A stretch of 64,000 bases of DNA from UBA5336 sp964492485 (lineage in GTDB: Bacteria > Pseudomonadota > Alphaproteobacteria > Caulobacterales > Hyphomonadaceae), in contig CAZBKM010000010.1 in the NCBI GenBank assembly GCA_964492485.1, forward strand, positions 1-64,000, given 5' to 3'. The notes beneath the pieces are model-generated. The model did no database searches and was not told the DNA's origin. It worked only from the letters and a program-made list of their open reading frames with translations. Shown piece by piece: positions 7,205 to 16,857 of this stretch. Position 1 is the first letter of the stretch. Each line of letters begins with the position of its first letter. The position numbers and the translations under genes were made by a program.

Positions 7205-8107
7205 GTGCTCCACACGTCGCCAGATGCGCTTGTAGGAGAACCAGAGCAACACGGCAAACAGCGCGAGGTACAGCATCACGGCCAGGCCAAGAGACTTGCG
7301 GTTTTCCTGCTTCGGCTCGGCAGCCCAAGCCAGAAACTGGGTCACGTCATAGGCCATCTGCTCGATGGTCGCCTCGGTGCCGTCCATGTAGGTCACGCGC
7401 CCGTCCGTCAGCTGCGGCGGCATGGCGAGGAACCCGCCCGGCGGCACGTGCCGCGGATCGCCGTTCCACTGGGGGGTCACGTCGCCCGGCATGTACGGGT
7501 TGTAGTACTGGCCCACCGGCTGCTCGAGGACACCCCCATGTTCGGGGTGTTCGGCGTCGCGGAACGTGATCGACCGGTCATCGTTGATGTCGGTCGGATA
7601 GCCTGCGATCAAATCATAAATATAGTCCGCACCACCCGCGCGCGCCTTCACGATGACCGAGAAGTCCGGCGGATAGGCGCCGCCATTGGCCGCCCGCGCG
7701 GCCTGTTCGTTCGGATAGGGCGACTTGAACGTGTCGGATGGACGCGCCGGGCGATACTCGTAATCCCCCACATCGTTGGGCGTCGGGCTGAGAATCTCGT
7801 CCTGCTCGGCGAACGCCTTCACGATGGGATTGTTGTTCGCGTTCGGATATTCCGGATCGTAGTAGGGTCCACCCGGTTCGCCGAGGTTCCGATAGCTCAT
7901 CAGCTTCATGGAATGGCAGGACGCGCAGACTTCCCGATAGACCTGGTAGCCACGCTGAAGGCTGTCCTTCTCGAACTGGCCAAGCGGCCCTTCGAACGGC
8001 CAGCCGCCTTCAGGGCCGTGGGGGTGCTTGGCACCTCCAGCGGCGCTGGCGGGACCGGCAAGCGCCAGGCCGAGCATTGCGGCAGCGAGGAAACGAAAAC
8101 GGCTCAT
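7202..8107 (-). CDS. petC: ubiquinol-cytochrome c reductase, cytochrome c1
   Basis: This is the membrane-anchored haem c subunit of complex III, carrying electrons from the Rieske protein to cytochrome c. The ATG at 8107 is preceded by AAGGAAA and begins a signal peptide ending near ASAAG. An upstream in-frame start would overlap petB without a signal. Haem attaches at C61-A-S-C64-H65. A C-terminal membrane segment (LGLAVMLYLALFAVLLWF) is followed by a positive tail. It is the third gene of the fbcFBC operon, ten bases after petB. Its stop codon lies in a repeat hairpin. Confidence 0.95.
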   Translation of the reverse strand: MSRFRFLAAAMLGLALAGPASAAGGAKHPHGPEGGWPFEGPLGQFEKDSLQRGYQVYREVCASCHSMKLMSYRNLGEPGGPYYDPEYPNANNNPIVKAFAEQDEILSPTPNDVGDYEYRPARPSDTFKSPYPNEQAARAANGGAYPPDFSVIVKARAGGADYIYDLIAGYPTDINDDRSITFRDAEHPEHGGVLEQPVGQYYNPYMPGDVTPQWNGDPRHVPPGGFLAMPPQLTDGRVTYMDGTEATIEQMAYDVTQFLAWAAEPKQENRKSLGLAVMLYLALFAVLLWFSYKRIWRRVEH

Positions 8108-8117
8108 GATGGTTTCC

Positions 8118-9581
8118 TTATTCCGCAGGCGCAGGGATCGGAGCGCCGGAGGAGCCCGAACTGGCCCGACCATGCCCCAGAACCGACTTGTGGATCGATT
8201 CAGGTTCTTCCTTCGGCGTTTCGCGAAGACCCAGGATCGGCAGGATCACCAGGAAGTACGCGAAATAGTACACCGTAAGGATCTGACCCAGGTGCAGGAA
8301 GGTGAACGCGGGCGCCTTCTTGACGCCGATCGACGCGTTGGCGCCGTCGGGCCGGGCATCGGCATAGGTCCGCGCCTCCTCATAGCTGTCGAAGGTCGCC
8401 GTGGCAGGGAAGCCTGACGTGTCGGTGTAGTTCACCACGAGCTTCTCTTCGCCCAGCTTGATCACGGGATCGTCCGGGTTGGACGCACCGACCCAGCCGA
8501 GCATCAGCGTCGCGGCGACGAAACCGAAGAAGAACTGCTTCGCGACCGGGCGATAGCGCATCGAGCGAACCTTGGACGTATCGAGCCAGGGCAGCACGAA
8601 GAGCACGCCGATGGAGGCGAACATGGCAATCACGCCAAGCAGCTTTGCCGGTACCGGACCCAGGTCGAAAGTGATCGCCCGCAGGATCGCGTAGAACGGC
8701 AACAGGTACCACTCGGGCACGATATGGGACGGGGTGACCAGCGGGTCCGCCTCGATGTAATTGTCGGCATGGCCAAGCACGTTTGGCGCGTAGAACACGA
8801 AGGCCGCGAACACCATCAGGAAGACCACGATCGCGAACCCGTCCTTCACCGTGTAATAAGGGTGGAAGGGTACGGTATCCTTCTCGACATCCTTCACCTC
8901 GACGCCGGCCGGGTTGTTGTTGCCCGGCACGTGCAGCGCCCAGACGTGCAGGATCACGACGCCGGCGATCATGAACGGCAGAAGGTAATGCAGGGAGAAG
9001 AAACGCTGCAGCGTCTGGTTCCCGATCGACGGGCCGCCCATCAGCCAGGTCTGGATCGTCTCGCCGACCAGCGGGATCGCACCGAACAGGCTCAGGATCA
9101 CATTGGCGCCGTGCAGGGACATCTGTCCCCAGGGCAGCATGTAGCCGAGGAACGCCGTGGCCATCATCAGGAGGAAGATCACGCAGCCGAGGATCCACAA
9201 CACCTCGCGCGGCGACTTGTAGGATCCGTAGTAAAGCCCGCGGAACATGTGAATGTAGACCGCCAGGAAGAAGAAGGACGCCCCGTTGGAGTGGATGTAG
9301 CGCAGCAGCCAGCCATAGGGCACGTCGCGCATGATCCGCTCGACCGACGCGAAGGCGCCGTCGACGGTCGCGGTATAGTGCATCGCAAGGACGATGCCCG
9401 TCACGATCTGTATCACGAGGCAGACGGCCAGGATGCCGCCGAAGGTGTACCAATAGTTCAGGTTCTTCGGCGTCGGAAAGTCGACAAAGCTGTCATGAAC
9501 AAGGCGCGGAAGCGGCAGACGCGCGTCCAGCCATTTCTCAAACCCCGTCTTCGGCTGATAGGTCGATTCGTGTCCGCTCAT
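8118..9581 (-). CDS. petB: ubiquinol-cytochrome c reductase, cytochrome b, with a C-terminal-region insertion
   Basis: This is the quinone-oxidising membrane core of complex III. The eight-helix layout and the Qo motif PEWY (PEWYLLPFYAILRAI) are clear, as are haem-ligand histidines in helices B and D (for example MHYTA, YIHMF, FSLHYLLPF, VVILHVWALH). At 487 residues it is longer than common bacterial cytochrome b proteins of roughly 420-445. The extra length is mostly a hydrophilic stretch at about residues 363-424, between the last two helices, containing SYEEARTYADARPDG. In standard topology that loop faces the periplasm, near cytochrome c1 and the Rieske head. Confidence 0.95.
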   Translation of the reverse strand: MSGHESTYQPKTGFEKWLDARLPLPRLVHDSFVDFPTPKNLNYWYTFGGILAVCLVIQIVTGIVLAMHYTATVDGAFASVERIMRDVPYGWLLRYIHSNGASFFFLAVYIHMFRGLYYGSYKSPREVLWILGCVIFLLMMATAFLGYMLPWGQMSLHGANVILSLFGAIPLVGETIQTWLMGGPSIGNQTLQRFFSLHYLLPFMIAGVVILHVWALHVPGNNNPAGVEVKDVEKDTVPFHPYYTVKDGFAIVVFLMVFAAFVFYAPNVLGHADNYIEADPLVTPSHIVPEWYLLPFYAILRAITFDLGPVPAKLLGVIAMFASIGVLFVLPWLDTSKVRSMRYRPVAKQFFFGFVAATLMLGWVGASNPDDPVIKLGEEKLVVNYTDTSGFPATATFDSYEEARTYADARPDGANASIGVKKAPAFTFLHLGQILTVYYFAYFLVILPILGLRETPKEEPESIHKSVLGHGRASSGSSGAPIPAPAE

Positions 9582-9598
9582 GGCGTTCTTCAGACCTC

Positions 9599-10186
9599 CT
9601 AAAGCGAGATGTTGATGACCGTGTCGGACACGTAGGTGTAGTCCGGCACAGGAAGGTTAGAGGGCGCCGGCCCCTTCCGGATCCGGCCAGACGTATCATA
9701 ATGCGACCCGTGACAGGGGCAGTACCAGCCGCCATAATCGCCCACATTGCCCTGGGCCGGCCCAACCGGCACGCAGCCGAGATGGGTACAGGCACCCGAG
9801 GTGACCAGGATGGCCGGGTTGAGCTCGCCATTCGGCTTCGCTACCAGGCGCTCCTCGTCGGTTTGCGGATCGCGCAGGCCGGCGATCGTAACGTTACGGG
9901 CTGCCGCGATCTCCGCCTGAGTGCGGTGGCGAACGAAGAACGGCTTGCCGCCGATCAGTACCCGGATCTCACCGCCCTCGGGAACCTTCGAGATGTCCAC
10001 ATCCAGGCTGGACGCGGCCTTGGTGTCCAGGGCCGGGTTCATCTGCTCCACGAACGGCCAGGCCACCATCGCCACCCCGCCTGCGGCGGCCACGCCTGCA
10101 GCGATATGGATGAAATTGCGGCGGTCGTCGTCGACAGTCTCGTGCGTCTCGTTCACGTGCGTGTCCGTCACGGCATTGATCCTCAT
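9599..10186 (-). CDS. petA: ubiquinol-cytochrome c reductase, Rieske iron-sulfur subunit
   Basis: This is the 2Fe-2S subunit of complex III. The twin-arginine signal-anchor is DRRNFIHIAAGVAAAGG, as usual for Tat-exported Rieske proteins. Cluster ligands are C133 and H135 (CTHLGC) and C156 and H159 (CPCHGSH); C138 and C158 should form the disulfide. I chose ATG 10186 over a TTG nine bases upstream. It is the first gene of the operon petA-petB-petC, with 17 bases to petB. Confidence 0.95.
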   Translation of the reverse strand: MRINAVTDTHVNETHETVDDDRRNFIHIAAGVAAAGGVAMVAWPFVEQMNPALDTKAASSLDVDISKVPEGGEIRVLIGGKPFFVRHRTQAEIAAARNVTIAGLRDPQTDEERLVAKPNGELNPAILVTSGACTHLGCVPVGPAQGNVGDYGGWYCPCHGSHYDTSGRIRKGPAPSNLPVPDYTYVSDTVINISL

Positions 10187-10369
10187 GCCAACCAAGTGGC
10201 TCTTGATTACACAAAGGCGAGACGCCCGTATTGCGGCTGAACGCCGCGCGCCTCCGCCAGGATTTGGGTTCGGTTAGCGCGCGCCGCGCCGCGTGGCAAC
10301 GGGTCGCTTTCGCGCACCTTCGACGCGGTCTATGACCGGCACGCCACTCGATCGAGACGGAGCGCCGCC

Positions 10370-11263
10370 ATGTCCGATGCCGACGCCGCCATGCTGGAAA
10401 CGCGCAAGGCGCGTGCCCATGACTGGTTTCGCACCCTGCAGACCGATCTCATCGCCCGCTTCGAGGCGCTGGAAGAGGAGGCGCGTCCGCCGCTCTATCG
10501 CGGCCCGCCCGCGCGCTTCGTGCGCACGCCATGGACCCGCGGCGACGGCAGTGAGGATCTGGGGGGTGGCACCATGGCGATCCTCAGGGGCCGCTTCTTC
10601 GAGAAGGTTGGCGTGCATGTCTCCTGTGTCTACGGCCAGTTCTCCGAGGCCTTCCGCGCCAGCATCCCCGGCGCCGATGCCAGCGCAGGCACGTTCTGGG
10701 CCTCCGGCATCTCGCTCATCGCCCATCTGACCAATCCACGCGTGCCGGCGGTCCACATGAACACACGGATGCTGGTGACGTCGGAGTGCTGGTTCGGAGG
10801 CGGCACCGATCTCACGCCCCTGCTGGAGGACCAGCGCCGACCCGACCATCCCGACACCGTGGACTTCCACGCCGCACTGCGTAGCGTGTGCGACGCCCAT
10901 CCCGGCGCGGACTACGAGACCTTCCGCAGGCAGTGCGACGACTACTTCCACCTGCCCCACCGCGACGAACCCCGCGGCACCGGCGGAATCTTCTATGATC
11001 GCCACGCCACGGGCGACTGGGACGCCGATTTCGCCTTTACCCAGGAGGTGGGCAGGGCTTTTGCCGACATCTATCCGGTCCTGGCGCGGCGACGGATGCC
11101 GGAATCCTGGTCGGCGGCGGAACGCGAGGAGCAGCTTGTGCGACGCGGACGGTATGTCGAATTCAACCTGCTCTATGACCGGGGAACGACCTTCGGCCTG
11201 AAGACCGGCGGCAATGTGCACGCGATTCTGTCCTCCATGCCGCCAGTGGTAAAATGGCCCTGA
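10370..11263 (+). CDS. hemF: oxygen-dependent coproporphyrinogen III oxidase
   Basis: This makes protoporphyrinogen IX from coproporphyrinogen III using O2, a haem biosynthesis step. The 297-residue length is normal. Characteristic segments include GGGTMAILRGRFFEKVGV, HMNTRMLVTSECWFGGGTDL, DDYFHLPHRDEPRGTGGIF and GRYVEFNLLYDRGT near the C-terminus. ATG 10370 has ACGGAG upstream. It is divergent from the bc1 operon and 23 bases ahead of tspO, so a common transcript is likely. Confidence 0.95.
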   Translation: MSDADAAMLETRKARAHDWFRTLQTDLIARFEALEEEARPPLYRGPPARFVRTPWTRGDGSEDLGGGTMAILRGRFFEKVGVHVSCVYGQFSEAFRASIPGADASAGTFWASGISLIAHLTNPRVPAVHMNTRMLVTSECWFGGGTDLTPLLEDQRRPDHPDTVDFHAALRSVCDAHPGADYETFRRQCDDYFHLPHRDEPRGTGGIFYDRHATGDWDADFAFTQEVGRAFADIYPVLARRRMPESWSAAEREEQLVRRGRYVEFNLLYDRGTTFGLKTGGNVHAILSSMPPVVKWP

Positions 11264-11286
11264 TGCCTGCGCGAAGGAGACACGCC

Positions 11287-11790
11287 ATGTCACGGACCGA
11301 CGACCCCGCCCTGCCTGAACGCCCGGCCCTGCCCATGGCTGCGCTGATCGTCCTGGCGACCCTGGCGGTGGCCAGTCTCGGCGGCCTGGTCTCGGCAGGG
11401 TCCGACGATGCCTGGTATGCCGGCCTCGACAAGGCGCCCCTGACACCGCCGGACCTGACCTTCGCGATCGTCTGGCCCCTGCTCTACGTCCTGATGGCAA
11501 TTGCCGCGATCCGCGTGCGACTGGCGGCAGGTCGATTCGAGGCGGCTTCGGCTGCCCTCGGTCTGTACTTCGTCCAGCTCGTGCCCAACCTGGCCTGGTC
11601 GTATGCGTTCTTCGGGTTTCACCAGGCCGGCCTGGCGATGCTGATCCTTGTCGCGCTCTGGGGGCTTCTTCTCGCCACGGCGCTGGCCTTCTGGCGCCAG
11701 GACCGGATTGCGGGCGTCTTGCTCGCTCCCTATCTCGCCTGGGTCAGCTTCGCGGGCTATCTGAACGGCTGGGTGGTCGCCATGAACTGA
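11287..11790 (+). CDS. tspO: TspO/MBR family tryptophan-rich sensory protein
   Basis: This 167-residue integral membrane protein has five predicted helices. The family binds porphyrins and, in Rhodobacter, tunes tetrapyrrole metabolism to oxygen. Family hallmarks are WYAGLDKAPLTPP, VWPLLYVLMAI, NLAWSYAFFG and a final YLAWVSFAGYLN. I chose ATG 11287 because GAAGGAGA lies seven bases upstream. An in-frame start at 11254 would overlap hemF. Direct linkage to hemF supports a tetrapyrrole role. The last 47 bases overlap the opposite-strand CCA-adding enzyme gene. Confidence 0.92.
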   Translation: MSRTDDPALPERPALPMAALIVLATLAVASLGGLVSAGSDDAWYAGLDKAPLTPPDLTFAIVWPLLYVLMAIAAIRVRLAAGRFEAASAALGLYFVQLVPNLAWSYAFFGFHQAGLAMLILVALWGLLLATALAFWRQDRIAGVLLAPYLAWVSFAGYLNGWVVAMN

Positions 11791-13048
11791 GCGCGTCGCG
11801 CAGCGCCGCCTCATCGGCGAGGAAATCGCCTGCCACCCATTGCGCTTCCACGTCGCCGAGCGCCGCTCCGATATCAGGACCGGAGAGACCGACCCCCTTC
11901 GCCGCCTCACCCCCGAGCGGAAAGACCGGCGGCTGCCAGGTCTGCGCCAGTGCGTGCACCGTGGAGGCGGCCTCCGGTGTCGTCTCCGGTTCGAGCACGG
12001 CGCGGTCCAGTACGGCCTCGGCACCCAATCTGTAGATGGCCGCACGCGCCGACGGACCATCGCCGGGAACCAGGGTGTCTAGCCGTGGATCGGCCCAGGC
12101 CAGCAGGCGATCCCGCTCGGCGTTCGACAGCCGCAGGCTGGCAGCAGCCTCGGTCAACGCCCCGGGGTCGCGCGGCACCAGCGTCATGAGCCGGCGCATC
12201 GGATCGGCGGGCAGCCCCAGATGCGCCTCATTCGCCAGCAGTGCGCGCAGACGGGCACGGGCCTCCCCCGCATCCGCCCGCAGCCCCGGCTTCGGCAGGA
12301 TCGCGGCCCATACGCCGGCGGCCACCATCGCATCCAGGGTGGCCAGCGGGTCCGGTGCGGCCAGAAGGCGTCGCATCTCCTTCCAGATCCGCTCCGCCGC
12401 GATCCGCGACAGACCCTCGGCATGGCGGCGGCAGGCCGCAAGGCCATCGGGGTCGAGGCCCGCGCCATACCAGGCATTGAAACGGAAGAAGCGCAGGATG
12501 CGAAGATAGTCCTCGCGCAGCCGGCGGTCGGCATCGCCAATGAAGATGACCCGGCCTTGGCGGGCGTCCTCGAGGCCGCCGCCGGTGGGGTCGTGGAGTG
12601 TGCCGTCGGGCTCAGCATAAAGCGCGTTCAACCGGAAATCCCGGCGGGCGGCATCCTCTGCCCAATCCTCGGTGAAGGCGACCACGGCCCGCCGGCCATC
12701 GGTCTCCACGTCCTGGCGCAGCGTCGTGATCTCGAAGGGCCGGCCGCGCGAAACCGCGGTCACCGTACCATGGTCGAGCCCCGTCGGGATGGCGCGGAGG
12801 CCGGCCGCCACCAAGGCCTCCATCACCTTGTCCGGCGGCAATTGGGTCGCGATATCAATGTCGTCGACGGGATGCCCCATAAGCTGATTGCGTACGCACC
12901 CGCCCACGAACCGGGCCGAACCTGGCTTCGCCGCCTCGAGCGCGGCCATCACGGTGCGCGTGGTCGCCGCGATCATCCAGGCCGGCTGTCCCAGCGAGGG
13001 GCCAGAGCCGAGCGGGCGCGGGGAGCCGGATGAAGCGGGCGGCGTCAT
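11744..13048 (-). CDS. cca: CCA tRNA nucleotidyltransferase / poly(A) polymerase family
   Basis: This class II nucleotidyltransferase of 434 residues is predicted to add or repair tRNA 3' CCA ends. The nucleotidyltransferase core is RFVGGCVRNQLMGHPVDDIDIAT, with the catalytic DxD as DID. TEDWAEDAARRDFRLNALYA and the RLREDYLRILRFFRF neck follow. Alphaproteobacteria usually encode one enzyme of this type, so it should be the CCA-adding enzyme rather than a poly(A) polymerase. Its start shares ATGA with the stop of the DUF6111 gene, which fixes the start. The 3' end overlaps tspO convergently by 47 bases. Confidence 0.92.
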   Translation of the reverse strand: MTPPASSGSPRPLGSGPSLGQPAWMIAATTRTVMAALEAAKPGSARFVGGCVRNQLMGHPVDDIDIATQLPPDKVMEALVAAGLRAIPTGLDHGTVTAVSRGRPFEITTLRQDVETDGRRAVVAFTEDWAEDAARRDFRLNALYAEPDGTLHDPTGGGLEDARQGRVIFIGDADRRLREDYLRILRFFRFNAWYGAGLDPDGLAACRRHAEGLSRIAAERIWKEMRRLLAAPDPLATLDAMVAAGVWAAILPKPGLRADAGEARARLRALLANEAHLGLPADPMRRLMTLVPRDPGALTEAAASLRLSNAERDRLLAWADPRLDTLVPGDGPSARAAIYRLGAEAVLDRAVLEPETTPEAASTVHALAQTWQPPVFPLGGEAAKGVGLSGPDIGAALGDVEAQWVAGDFLADEAALRDALSSWRPPSRSDSPRS

Positions 13049-13470
13049 GGCGCCTCGCGCGCATCACCTGGACGCCCATCCTCGCGCGGCGGGTCTGACC
13101 GCTCGGGCGGATCGACGACGGCGCCATCCGGATTGCCGACGCCGTCTGCCGCGCTGCCCGGACTGTCCGACGTGGGTTCGCCGAGGCGCGTCAGATCCCG
13201 TGCGCGCTCGCACGGTACGGTCTGAGCGGGCACGAGATGGCCGTCCTCGAACCGGGCGGGCACATAGCAGAGGTCGCGATCCTTGTCCTCACTTAGCGCG
13301 AGGAAGATGTAGAGACCGATCGCAAGCACCGCACCGATCGCAAACAGCGTATTGATCGGCCAGGTCTTGCGCCCCTCCGCCTGGGCATCGCGCACCAGGA
13401 GCCGGTAGACACCGTAGAGAATGAACGGCGTCAGGAAGATGCCGACTTCCATGAGGAGACGATAGACCAC
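13045..13470 (-). CDS. DUF6111-like small membrane protein
   Basis: This 141-residue protein has two membrane helices (EVGIFLTPFILYGVYRLLV and TLFAIGAVLAIGLYIFLAL). A motif with DRDLCYVPARFEDGHLVPAQT comes next, then a disordered acidic/Pro tail. It resembles the alphaproteobacterial DUF6111 proteins found beside CCA-adding enzyme genes, and its function is unknown. The GTG start has AAGGGA upstream, and the stop overlaps the next start by four bases. Confidence 0.75.
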   Translation of the reverse strand: MVYRLLMEVGIFLTPFILYGVYRLLVRDAQAEGRKTWPINTLFAIGAVLAIGLYIFLALSEDKDRDLCYVPARFEDGHLVPAQTVPCERARDLTRLGEPTSDSPGSAADGVGNPDGAVVDPPERSDPPREDGRPGDAREAP

Positions 13471-13549
13471 GGGGCATCCCTTCTGCGTTGGACCTCAACA
13501 TAACCATCAGATGGCGCGGAACCAGTGCCGCGATCGTCGCGCGCCCCGA

Positions 13550-14206
13550 TCAGCGGCCGTAGAGGCGCAGATAGAGCTCGCGAACGATACCGGCCGTGAC
13601 CCCCCAGATCCTGAACCCGCCATGGGGCATCTCCCACCAGGACCGCGTCTGCCCCTTCCAGGTGCCGCTGTGGCGCTGGTGGTTTGCCGGGTTCATCAGG
13701 AAGGCGAGCGGCGTCTCGAACGCGGCCGCGACTTCCGTCGGACAGGGCCGGGCGACAAAGGTGTCCGGCAGGAGGGCGACCACCGGGACGATGCGAAACC
13801 CGGTGCCCGTGACATAAGGCGCGCCACGACCGATGAGCACGGCCGTGTCGGGGTCGACGCCCACCTCCTCATGCGCCTCTCGCAGGGCGGCGGCAACCTC
13901 GTCATGGTCAGTGGGGTCCACCTTGCCGCCCGCAAAGGCCACCTGGCCAGGATGATTCGCCATCGTGTCCGGGCGCTGCGTGAGTACGGCCGTCGGTCCT
14001 CCGGGACGCGGAACGACCGCCACGAGCACGCCGGCCGGGCGCAGCGTGTCGAGCTGGTCCGGGGGCAAGAGCTCGCCGTCGCCGGTTTCCGGAAGCCGGG
14101 AGCGCCCCTCGATCGGGTCCAGCCGGCGGCGCGCGCGGTGGAGAAAATCCTCGAGCGTCGTAAACCGCCCCCATGGGTCGGCGGCGGTCGCCGACGGGGT
14201 GCTCAT
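13550..14206 (-). CDS. Nudix hydrolase, CoA pyrophosphatase (NudL-like)
   Basis: This is predicted to cleave coenzyme A or related CoA pyrophosphates. The Nudix box GGKVDPTDHDEVAAALREAH, continuing EEVGV, is complete. It is preceded by LTQRPDTMANHPGQVAFAGG, the UPF0035 signature of the CoA-pyrophosphatase branch. ATG 14206 overlaps the DUF1285 stop as ATGA, showing translational coupling and setting the start at 218 residues. Confidence 0.88.
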   Translation of the reverse strand: MSTPSATAADPWGRFTTLEDFLHRARRRLDPIEGRSRLPETGDGELLPPDQLDTLRPAGVLVAVVPRPGGPTAVLTQRPDTMANHPGQVAFAGGKVDPTDHDEVAAALREAHEEVGVDPDTAVLIGRGAPYVTGTGFRIVPVVALLPDTFVARPCPTEVAAAFETPLAFLMNPANHQRHSGTWKGQTRSWWEMPHGGFRIWGVTAGIVRELYLRLYGR

Positions 14207-14805
14207 TCGGCGCACCCGATCGGGAAGAAGGTGCCGCGGCTCCAGACTCCCATGCGTCCGGGTCTTTCCGGGTCGTCCACCGCCAGCGCGGCAAGCTCAT
14301 AGTAGACCGGTCGCGTCAACTTGGCCTCGAGACCGTCGCGCACCTCGATATAGGGCGCCGGCTCTCCGGTCCGGTCGTCGAACACCACGCGGATCGGATG
14401 GTCGGGACCCGCCACCACGGGCTGGCCCAGATTGATGCCGAATACCAGCACCTGAGCCTCGCCCTCCGCCTCTGCCTGGTCGACGCGCACGGCGAGAAAC
14501 GGCGCATCCTCCACATGGACGACCACCTTTTCGTAGGGGGTCACGAGATAGATCTGGCCGTCCGGATCCTTGCGCAGGATCCGGGCGAACAGCTTCACCA
14601 GGCGCTCGCGCCTGAATCGGGTGCCCTCATGCCACCAGGACCCGTCGGCACGGATCTCCATGCCGATGTCGCGGGTGATCTCCGGATGCCAGGCATGGAC
14701 CGGGGGCAGCTTGGGGTCGTCGACACCCTCGGGGGCGATGTGTTTCAACACCTCTTCCAGGCTTGCAATGGCCGCCGGACTGGTTTTCACGGATACCTCC
14801 GCCAT
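14203..14805 (-). CDS. DUF1285 domain-containing protein
   Basis: This 200-residue soluble protein has the DUF1285 look: HAWHPEITRDIGMEIRADGS, then WWHEGTRFRRERLVKLFARI and DPDGQIYLVTPYEKVVVHVEDAP. The biochemical role of the family is not established. I chose ATG 14805 because the region further upstream is the divergent gap and lacks family-like sequence. It is divergent from moxR. DUF1285, Nudix, CCA-enzyme and MoxR neighbours recur in alphaproteobacteria. Confidence 0.85.
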   Translation of the reverse strand: MAEVSVKTSPAAIASLEEVLKHIAPEGVDDPKLPPVHAWHPEITRDIGMEIRADGSWWHEGTRFRRERLVKLFARILRKDPDGQIYLVTPYEKVVVHVEDAPFLAVRVDQAEAEGEAQVLVFGINLGQPVVAGPDHPIRVVFDDRTGEPAPYIEVRDGLEAKLTRPVYYELAALAVDDPERPGRMGVWSRGTFFPIGCAE

Positions 14806-14935
14806 AGTTTCGCTGTGGTTTCCTGATGTGCCTGTCTGGAACCTAGGCCATAGGGCGGCCGGACCCAAGCCAGCTCCCACCGGCCGGGAGCCTGGCAGTC
14901 GCCGCCGGCGGCCCGTCCTTGAGGAGCGCTTGCCG

Positions 14936-15967
<1,032 letters not shown>

Positions 15968-15975
15968 CCGCGAAC

Positions 15976-16857
15976 ATGGCCGACCCAGCGACCCTGCGCG
16001 CCGAAGCCGACGTGCTGGCGCGCCGCCTCGACGGGCTGCGCTTTTCCGCCCAGCGTGCCGAAGCCCCGCACATTGGCGCGGCAGGCCGGCGGCGCGCGGG
16101 AACGGGGGAGCATTTCTGGCAGTATCGCCACTACGTCCAGGAAGACAGCGCCCAGCGGATCGACTGGCGCCGGTCGGCTCGAAGCGACGATCTGTTCGTG
16201 CGCGAGACCGAACTTGAGACCGCCCGTACCATCCTGTTCTGGTGCGACCCGGCAGCCGGCTTCCACTGGTCCGGCACCCAAGGCCAGCGTACCAAGTCGG
16301 CAGACGCGATCCTGATCTCCCTGGCCGTGGCCACGCTTCTCGGCCGGGCCGGCGAGCGGGTCGGCGTTCTCGGAGGCGACCGGGCACCGAGCCATGGCGG
16401 CGCCGCGGTGGACCGGCTCGCCGACGGACTGGTTCGCAGGACCGACACCGGCTTTCCGCCCGCGCCCCGGCGACCGGCGCTGGCGGTCCTGGCCAGCGAC
16501 TTCTACGCCCCCGCGGAGACCTGGCGCACCCGCCTTGCGACCCTGGGCGAACGCTGCCGGGACGGTGTCCTGTTGCGCGTGACGGACCCGGTCGAACGGG
16601 ACTTCCCCTTCGAGGGACGGGTGGAGCTGTCGGCGCCCGGTCAGGCTCGCCCGCGCCTCCTGGGCCGGGCGGAAACCCTGCGTGACGCCTATCTCGAGCG
16701 GTTCCGCACCCAGTGCGCCGAGATCGACGCCGTGGCCTCGACGGCGGGCTGGAGCCTCGTCGACCATGTGGCCGGAGGGGATCCGCTGCCAGCGGCCGCC
16801 AGCCTGAAGGCGGCACTCGAACGCTTCGGCCAGCGCGCACGGACGGCCGCGTCATGA
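15976..16857 (+). CDS. DUF58 domain-containing protein
   Basis: This 293-residue cytoplasmic protein carries the DUF58 signature RRRAGTGEHFWQYRHYVQ, then RIDWRRSARSDDLFVRETE. A VWA-like Rossmann part follows (TILFWCDPAAGF, later LAVLASDFYAP). DUF58 proteins are standard partners of MoxR ATPases, though their molecular task is unclear. It starts eight bases after moxR, and its stop overlaps the next start as ATGA. Confidence 0.88.
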   Translation: MADPATLRAEADVLARRLDGLRFSAQRAEAPHIGAAGRRRAGTGEHFWQYRHYVQEDSAQRIDWRRSARSDDLFVRETELETARTILFWCDPAAGFHWSGTQGQRTKSADAILISLAVATLLGRAGERVGVLGGDRAPSHGGAAVDRLADGLVRRTDTGFPPAPRRPALAVLASDFYAPAETWRTRLATLGERCRDGVLLRVTDPVERDFPFEGRVELSAPGQARPRLLGRAETLRDAYLERFRTQCAEIDAVASTAGWSLVDHVAGGDPLPAAASLKAALERFGQRARTAAS

